A model generated the notes under the pieces. That model had not been told where the DNA came from, did not search any database, and saw only the letters and a program-made list of their open reading frames with translations. This document shows, in pieces, positions 60,155 to 64,000 of a stretch of 64,000 nucleotides of DNA; position 1 is the stretch's first letter, and each line of letters begins with the position of its first letter. Position numbers and translations under genes: made by a program. The DNA comes from Microvirga alba (GTDB lineage Bacteria > Pseudomonadota > Alphaproteobacteria > Rhizobiales > Beijerinckiaceae), in the NCBI RefSeq assembly GCF_015694465.1, contig NZ_JADQDO010000008.1, forward strand, positions 62,001-126,000. Reading direction: 5' to 3'.

Positions 60155-61237
60155 GTGGCGTTGAAGCTCAAATTCAACACCTCGGAACCGGGCTTCTGGG
60201 TCTCGGGCGTCACGCATGCGGCGCTTCTGGGCCTTGCGATGGTCGGGCTTTCGTCGTTCCACAAATTCCCCGAGGCGGAAGAAGGCATCCCGGTCGAGAT
60301 ATTCACCGAAAACCAGGTCTCGCAGATCACCAAGGGCGAGAAGACCGCCAAGGATGTGCAGCCGACGCCGAAGCCGCGCGCCGACCGCGTGGCCGACAAG
60401 ACCGAGCTGCGCGATCCGGGCGAGGAGAAACGCGACACGCCCGCGCCGCCGAAGCGTCCCGAAGAGATGAAGGTGGCGGACAAGGAAGAGCCGGTCGCAA
60501 GCCAGCCCCCGCTGCCCACGCCGCCTCCTAAGCCCGCCGAAGTGAAGGCGCAGGAAGACGAGAAGAAGTTGATCGAGAAGGCCGAGGCCGAAGCCATCGA
60601 GGAGGCCAAGGCGGCCGCTGCGAAGGCGAAGGCCGAAGCCGAGGCCCAGGCGAAAGCCAAGGCCGAAGCGGACGCCAAGGCGAAAGCCAAGGCGGAGGCC
60701 GATGCGAAGGCCAAAGCGGATGCCGAGGCCAAGAAGCTCGCGGACGCGAAGGCGAAGGCCGATGCCGAGGCGAAGGTCCGCAAGGATGCCGAGGTCGCCA
60801 AGAAACTCGATCTGGCGGATATCAAGCAGCTTCTCCAGAACAAGGAGAAGAACCAGTCGACGGGCGCTTCGGCAAATGAGATCCAGAAGACTCCTTCGCT
60901 TGGTACCCAGACGGGTTCCGCGGCCAAACTCAATCCGAGCCAGAGGGATTCCCTGATCGGGATTCTGACCGAACAGATCCGCAAGTGCTACACGGTTCCC
61001 GTCAGTGCCTCGATCGGCAACCCGACGCTGCCTTATCTTGAGATCCGGCTCAATCCGGACGGCTCGTTGTCGGCTGATCCTGCCGTTCTGCGCGCTGGTC
61101 CTTCCTCTACCGATCGCGCGATTGCCGATGCCGCCCTGCGCGCGGTTCGCCGTTGCGCGCCCTATCGCCTGCCCGCTCAATTCGCGCCCTTCTACGCGGA
61201 TTGGAAAACGCTCAACGTCGAATTCGATTTGTCCTGA
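60155..61237 (+). CDS. tolA: Tol-Pal system protein TolA
   Basis: A 360-residue protein. A hydrophobic N-terminal anchor (residues 12-34, [21 protein letters not shown]), a proline/charged linker, a long Ala/Lys/Glu-rich helix (about 135-225, repeated [18 protein letters not shown]), then a C-terminal domain (about 265-360, [19 protein letters not shown]) that contacts TolB/Pal. The start is GTG at 60155. The repetitive coding region produces a 468-codon antisense frame that is not a gene. Confidence 0.93.
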   Translation: MALKLKFNTSEPGFWVSGVTHAALLGLAMVGLSSFHKFPEAEEGIPVEIFTENQVSQITKGEKTAKDVQPTPKPRADRVADKTELRDPGEEKRDTPAPPKRPEEMKVADKEEPVASQPPLPTPPPKPAEVKAQEDEKKLIEKAEAEAIEEAKAAAAKAKAEAEAQAKAKAEADAKAKAKAEADAKAKADAEAKKLADAKAKADAEAKVRKDAEVAKKLDLADIKQLLQNKEKNQSTGASANEIQKTPSLGTQTGSAAKLNPSQRDSLIGILTEQIRKCYTVPVSASIGNPTLPYLEIRLNPDGSLSADPAVLRAGPSSTDRAIADAALRAVRRCAPYRLPAQFAPFYADWKTLNVEFDLS

Positions 61238-61268
61238 TCTGACGCCCACCTTGCTGAGACGCATCATC

Positions 61269-62597
61269 ATGATTGCTCGCCTTGTCTCCCGTCTTCTCAT
61301 CGCGCTGGCCGTCGCCATGCCGATGGCCGCACTTGCGCCCGCCGCTCATGCGCAACTCAGCTTTCGTGTCGGGCCGGGCGGTCAGTTCCAGCCCATGCCG
61401 ATCGCGATTGCCGACTTCGCGGGTGAAGGAGATCTCGGACAGCGGGTTTCTGGCATCATCGCCAATAATCTGCAGCGCTCGGGCTACTTCGTTCCGCTCG
61501 ACAAATCGCGCTTCCCCGAGCGCCCCGCGTTCGACGTCGCGCCGCGTTTCGATGCGTGGAAGATGGCAGGCGCACAGGCGCTCGTGACGGGGCGCGTGTC
61601 GCGCGACGCATCCGGCCGGCTGAAGGCGGAATTCCGTCTCTGGGACGTGGATAGCGGTCAGCAATTGACCGGCCAGCAATATGTCACCGATCCGAATTTC
61701 TGGCGTCGTGTAGGCCACATCATTTCGGACGCCGTTTACACCAAGGTCACGGGCTTTGGCGGCTTCTTCGACACGCGCATCGTCTTCGTCGATGAATCGG
61801 GCCCGAAGGAGAACCGCCGCAAGCGGCTTGCCATCATGGATCAGGATGGCGCCAATGTGCGCTTCCTGACGCAAGGCGACAGCCTCGTGGTGACACCGCG
61901 CTATTCGCCCGCGACTCAGGACGTGACCTTCATGTCGCAGGCTGAGGGCCAGCAGCCGCGCGTTCAGGTGATCAATCTCGAGAGCGGCTCGCGTCAGATC
62001 GTCGGCAACTTTCCCGACATGACCTCCTCGCCGCGGTTCGCGCCCGATGGGCAGCGCATCGTCATGAGCTTGCAGCAGGGCGGCAATGCCAACATCTTCA
62101 TGATGAACTTAGGTTCGCAGGCCACTACGCGGCTGACCTCCACCGCCGCCATCGACACCTCACCGTCCTTCTCTCCCGATGGACGCGAGATCGTGTTCGA
62201 GAGCGATCGCGGCGGGCAGCAGCAGATCTACGCCATGGCCGCAGACGGTTCGAACCAGCGCCGCATTTCCTTCGGTGACGGCTCCTATTCGCAGCCGGCC
62301 TGGTCGCCGCGCGGCGACTACATCGCCTTCACCAAGCGGCGCGCGGGCGGGTTTTCCATCGGCATCATGAAGCCGGACGGTTCGGGCGAGCGCATCCTGA
62401 CGGAAGGCTTCCACAACGAGAGCCCGACCTGGGCCCCGAACGGCCAGTACATCCTGTTCTTCCGCGATCCGGGCGGACAGGCCGGCGGCAAGATCTACAT
62501 GGTCGACATCACCGGCCGCGTGGAACAGCCCGTGCCGACGCCGTCCTTCGCATCGGATCCGACCTGGTCGCCGCTGCTGAGCGAAACCAAGCAGTAA
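61269..62597 (+). CDS. tolB: Tol-Pal system protein TolB
   Basis: A 442-residue periplasmic protein. Signal peptide [29 protein letters not shown], then the N-terminal domain ([12 protein letters not shown]), and a six-bladed beta-propeller of WD40-like PD40 repeats with [28 protein letters not shown] and [12 protein letters not shown]. It binds Pal and the TolA C-terminus. ATG at 61269 gives the complete signal peptide; the frame upstream runs back into tolA in another frame. A terminator follows at 62616. Confidence 0.95.
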   Translation: MIARLVSRLLIALAVAMPMAALAPAAHAQLSFRVGPGGQFQPMPIAIADFAGEGDLGQRVSGIIANNLQRSGYFVPLDKSRFPERPAFDVAPRFDAWKMAGAQALVTGRVSRDASGRLKAEFRLWDVDSGQQLTGQQYVTDPNFWRRVGHIISDAVYTKVTGFGGFFDTRIVFVDESGPKENRRKRLAIMDQDGANVRFLTQGDSLVVTPRYSPATQDVTFMSQAEGQQPRVQVINLESGSRQIVGNFPDMTSSPRFAPDGQRIVMSLQQGGNANIFMMNLGSQATTRLTSTAAIDTSPSFSPDGREIVFESDRGGQQQIYAMAADGSNQRRISFGDGSYSQPAWSPRGDYIAFTKRRAGGFSIGIMKPDGSGERILTEGFHNESPTWAPNGQYILFFRDPGGQAGGKIYMVDITGRVEQPVPTPSFASDPTWSPLLSETKQ

Positions 62598-62615
62598 CAG
62601 GGCTTCGGTGACATT

Positions 62616-62648
62616 AGGGGCACTCTTCAGGAGCGCCCCTTTCTTTTC
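62616..62648 (+). terminator. intrinsic terminator after tolB
   Basis: AGGGGC (62616-62621) pairs with GCCCCT (62635-62640), followed by TTCTTTT. Its position separates tolB from the HdeD gene and from pal. Confidence 0.75.
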
Positions 62649-62654
62649 GAGACG

Positions 62655-63275
62655 TCACACGCCGCGTGGGGCGGTGGTGTGGTGGCTCATGCGGTCGTGG
62701 TGGCTCTTCAGCTTGAACGCGAGGGCGATCAGGCTGATGCCGAAGACCAGGGCATAGGCCCCGAGCCACCAGGTCAGCACCACCGCGCCGATGAGCGGAG
62801 CGACCAGAAGCGCGATACCGAACAGCACCGACACGATGCCACTGAAGATCAGCCAGCCGCGGCCATATTCCCGATTGAGCTTGAAAGCGGCGGCGATCAT
62901 CAAGACGCCGGTAATCAACGACCAGACGGCCATCAAGGTGATGAAGAACAGCACCGTCAGTCCGGGCCACATGAAAGCGATGACGCCGACTGCGATGTCA
63001 ACGAGGCCTTCAAGGACCAGGAGGCCCCATCGCTGACTGGCGGAAGCCGCCCGGATGGCCGAGACGATGCCGAAGACGCCGTCGACCAGCATGTAGGCGG
63101 CAAAGACCCACACCAGGGATAGCAGCGTCACCCCCGGCATGAAGAAGGCGATGAGGGCAAAAATGATGGCGAAGACGCCCCGGAGGGCGAGAGCCCACCA
63201 GTTTTTCGCCAGTAATGAACTCATCGCCCCGGATTGCTCGAGGGGCGAAGAGGAGTTTGAAGTTCCGCTCACCAT
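62655..63275 (-). CDS. HdeD family acid-resistance membrane protein
   Basis: A 206-residue protein with six transmembrane helices. The first helix ALRGVFAIIFALIAFFMPG and following LSLVWVFAAYMLVDGVFGI, VDIAVGVIAFMWPGLTVL and GIVSVLFGIALLVAPL show the HdeD (DUF308) repeat pattern. HdeD proteins support acid resistance at high cell density in E. coli; the mechanism is not known. ATG at 63275 is fixed by GGAG eight bases upstream. It sits on the minus strand between tolB and pal, which breaks the usual tolB-pal adjacency. Confidence 0.88.
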   Translation of the reverse strand: MVSGTSNSSSPLEQSGAMSSLLAKNWWALALRGVFAIIFALIAFFMPGVTLLSLVWVFAAYMLVDGVFGIVSAIRAASASQRWGLLVLEGLVDIAVGVIAFMWPGLTVLFFITLMAVWSLITGVLMIAAAFKLNREYGRGWLIFSGIVSVLFGIALLVAPLIGAVVLTWWLGAYALVFGISLIALAFKLKSHHDRMSHHTTAPRGV

Positions 63276-63690
63276 GGTCGTCTCCTTTGAGGGCACATAC
63301 CTGCCCTTGCGGAAAGGCATATATTCAACGCTCAAGCGTGACGGCTGGTTTCCTTTGCTCCGCGAAAAACTCTGAGCTTCCTCGATTTTTCCAACCTTTG
63401 CCGCCGGATGCGCTGCGACCGCATCCATCACGACCCTTCAACGCACGAGACTGATTTTCGGCCCCCATCCGCGTTCCAGGGATCAATTCCTCTACGCCCT
63501 CAATCAGGCGGAGAAGCGCCACCTCTTTGCCGCATTCACGCTCGATTAACCCTAAGGCCAAGTTTCCCCGCCTGGCCGTGATTCACCCTTTTTCTCAACC
63601 CTCCATCAAGGTTGACGGAACCCTCCCTTAACTCTCGCTCGATATAGACAACACAACGTTCGGCAGACGTATGTGTAAGGAGTAATTGCC
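63276..63690. other. divergent upstream region of HdeD gene and pal
   Basis: 415 bases holding the promoters for the HdeD gene and pal. TTGACG at 63612-63617 and TATAGA at 63643-63648 are suggestive but 25 bases apart, so I do not call a promoter. There is no clear gene. Confidence 0.5.
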
Positions 63691-64000
63691 ATGATGACGT
63701 TGCGCGCCGTCAAGTTCGCCGCTGCCATCGTCCTCGCCCTCGGGGCGGCGGCGTGTTCGTCCAATAAAGATGGCGCCGACGGGGCCGGTGGGTTCGGGGC
63801 AGGCGGCGCCGCGACGCCGGGCAGCGCCCAGGACTTCGTCGTCAATGTCGGCGACCGGGTGTTCTTCGAGACCGACCAGACGGATCTGACCCCCACCGCG
63901 ACCGGGATCCTCGACAAGCAGGCCCAGTGGCTGACCCGCTATCCGAATTACACCTTCATCGTTGAAGGTCACGCGGACGAGCGCGGAACCCGCGAATACA
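63691..64000 (+). CDS. pal: peptidoglycan-associated lipoprotein Pal (5' part)
   Basis: The frame runs from ATG 63691, with TAAGGAG eleven bases upstream, to the window edge (103 codons). A lipoprotein signal ends in GAAAC, the lipidated Cys22, followed by a glycine-rich linker (DGADGAGGFGAGGAA), then the OmpA-like domain: VNVGDRVFFETDQTDLTPTA and IVEGHADERGTREY, which carries the peptidoglycan-binding residues. Pal links outer membrane and murein and binds TolB. The C-terminus lies outside the window. In most relatives pal follows tolB directly. Confidence 0.93.
   Translation, partial: MMTLRAVKFAAAIVLALGAAACSSNKDGADGAGGFGAGGAATPGSAQDFVVNVGDRVFFETDQTDLTPTATGILDKQAQWLTRYPNYTFIVEGHADERGTREY

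Noticed and set aside
59912..61318. 468-codon minus-strand frame opposite tolR/tolA
   Set aside because: It arises from the Ala/Lys repeat of tolA (antisense Leu/Arg/Phe/Gly repeats); tolA itself is well supported.

Overview
The window is a 64 kb stretch of GC-rich chromosome from an alphaproteobacterium of the order Hyphomicrobiales (Rhizobiales). The Methylobacteriaceae/Microvirga/Bosea neighbourhood is an inference from gene content, not from a species-level match. Pointers are CpdR, RcdA (DUF1465), TrcR (DUF1013) and GapR (DUF2312), the three-subunit pntAA-pntAB-pntB transhydrogenase beside an aa3-oxidase subunit IV gene, the tkt-gap-pgk-fba cluster, Cys-free L31 and L36, many small alphaproteobacterial DUF families (DUF1036, DUF1192, DUF1244, DUF4164), and the typical GAGC..GCTC and CCGGAATGAC intergenic palindromes. 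There is no phage, insertion sequence, CRISPR array or rRNA operon. It reads as core chromosome with a few accessory insertions.

Layout. 0-5 kb: aminotransferase-like tail, alpha/beta hydrolase converging on and overlapping hisN, a candidate suhB/mmgR-type sRNA, an N-formylglutamate amidohydrolase, cpdR, tRNA-Val(GAC), rpmJ and a TPR protein whose start codon lies in a terminator. 5-10.4 kb: DUF1036-pyk, a DMT exporter, a second amidohydrolase with DUF1244, gapR, DUF1810. 10.5-14.1 kb: DUF882/M15 and YcbB-type L,D-transpeptidase genes for peptidoglycan. 14.5-19 kb: M3 oligopeptidase, ABC1 kinase, GT4 glycosyltransferase. 19.1-22.6 kb: cox subunit IV and the pnt operon. 22.7-28.5 kb: GNAT, an AT-richer HEPN-like orphan, a TPR lipoprotein, rpsU, purEK, two divergent YdcH-like genes, TauE/SafE. 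28.6-37.1 kb: prpE, DUF4239, trcR, an operon of membrane AAA+ ATPase, Sel1-repeat protein and small anchored protein, and a quinone oxidoreductase.

37.2-45.4 kb: DUF1192, a three-hairpin sRNA candidate, rcdA, rpmE, an ABC exporter, an orphan MotA/MotB-like pair, suhB, a Sel1 protein and a degenerate ThiE-like protein. 45.6-51.1 kb: fba, pgk, gap, tkt. 51.2-54.4 kb: DUF4164, zapA, a putative 6S RNA, 5-formyltetrahydrofolate cyclo-ligase, ymdB-like phosphoesterase, exoD. 54.5-64 kb: yebC, ruvCAB (all TTG starts), then ybgC-tolQRAB-pal, interrupted by an NTF2-like gene and an HdeD gene on the opposite strand; pal runs off the right edge.

Functionally the window combines central carbon metabolism (pyk, fba, pgk, gap, tkt, prpE), envelope maintenance (Tol-Pal, L,D-transpeptidase, M15, ExoD, stator-like pair), cell-cycle control (CpdR, RcdA, GapR, TrcR, ZapA), Holliday-junction processing, and redox balance (Pnt). 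The least explained items are the AAA+/Sel1 operon, the orphan stator pair, the HEPN-like orphan and two sRNA candidates. All functional calls rest on reading translated sequence and motifs by eye; no database search was run.
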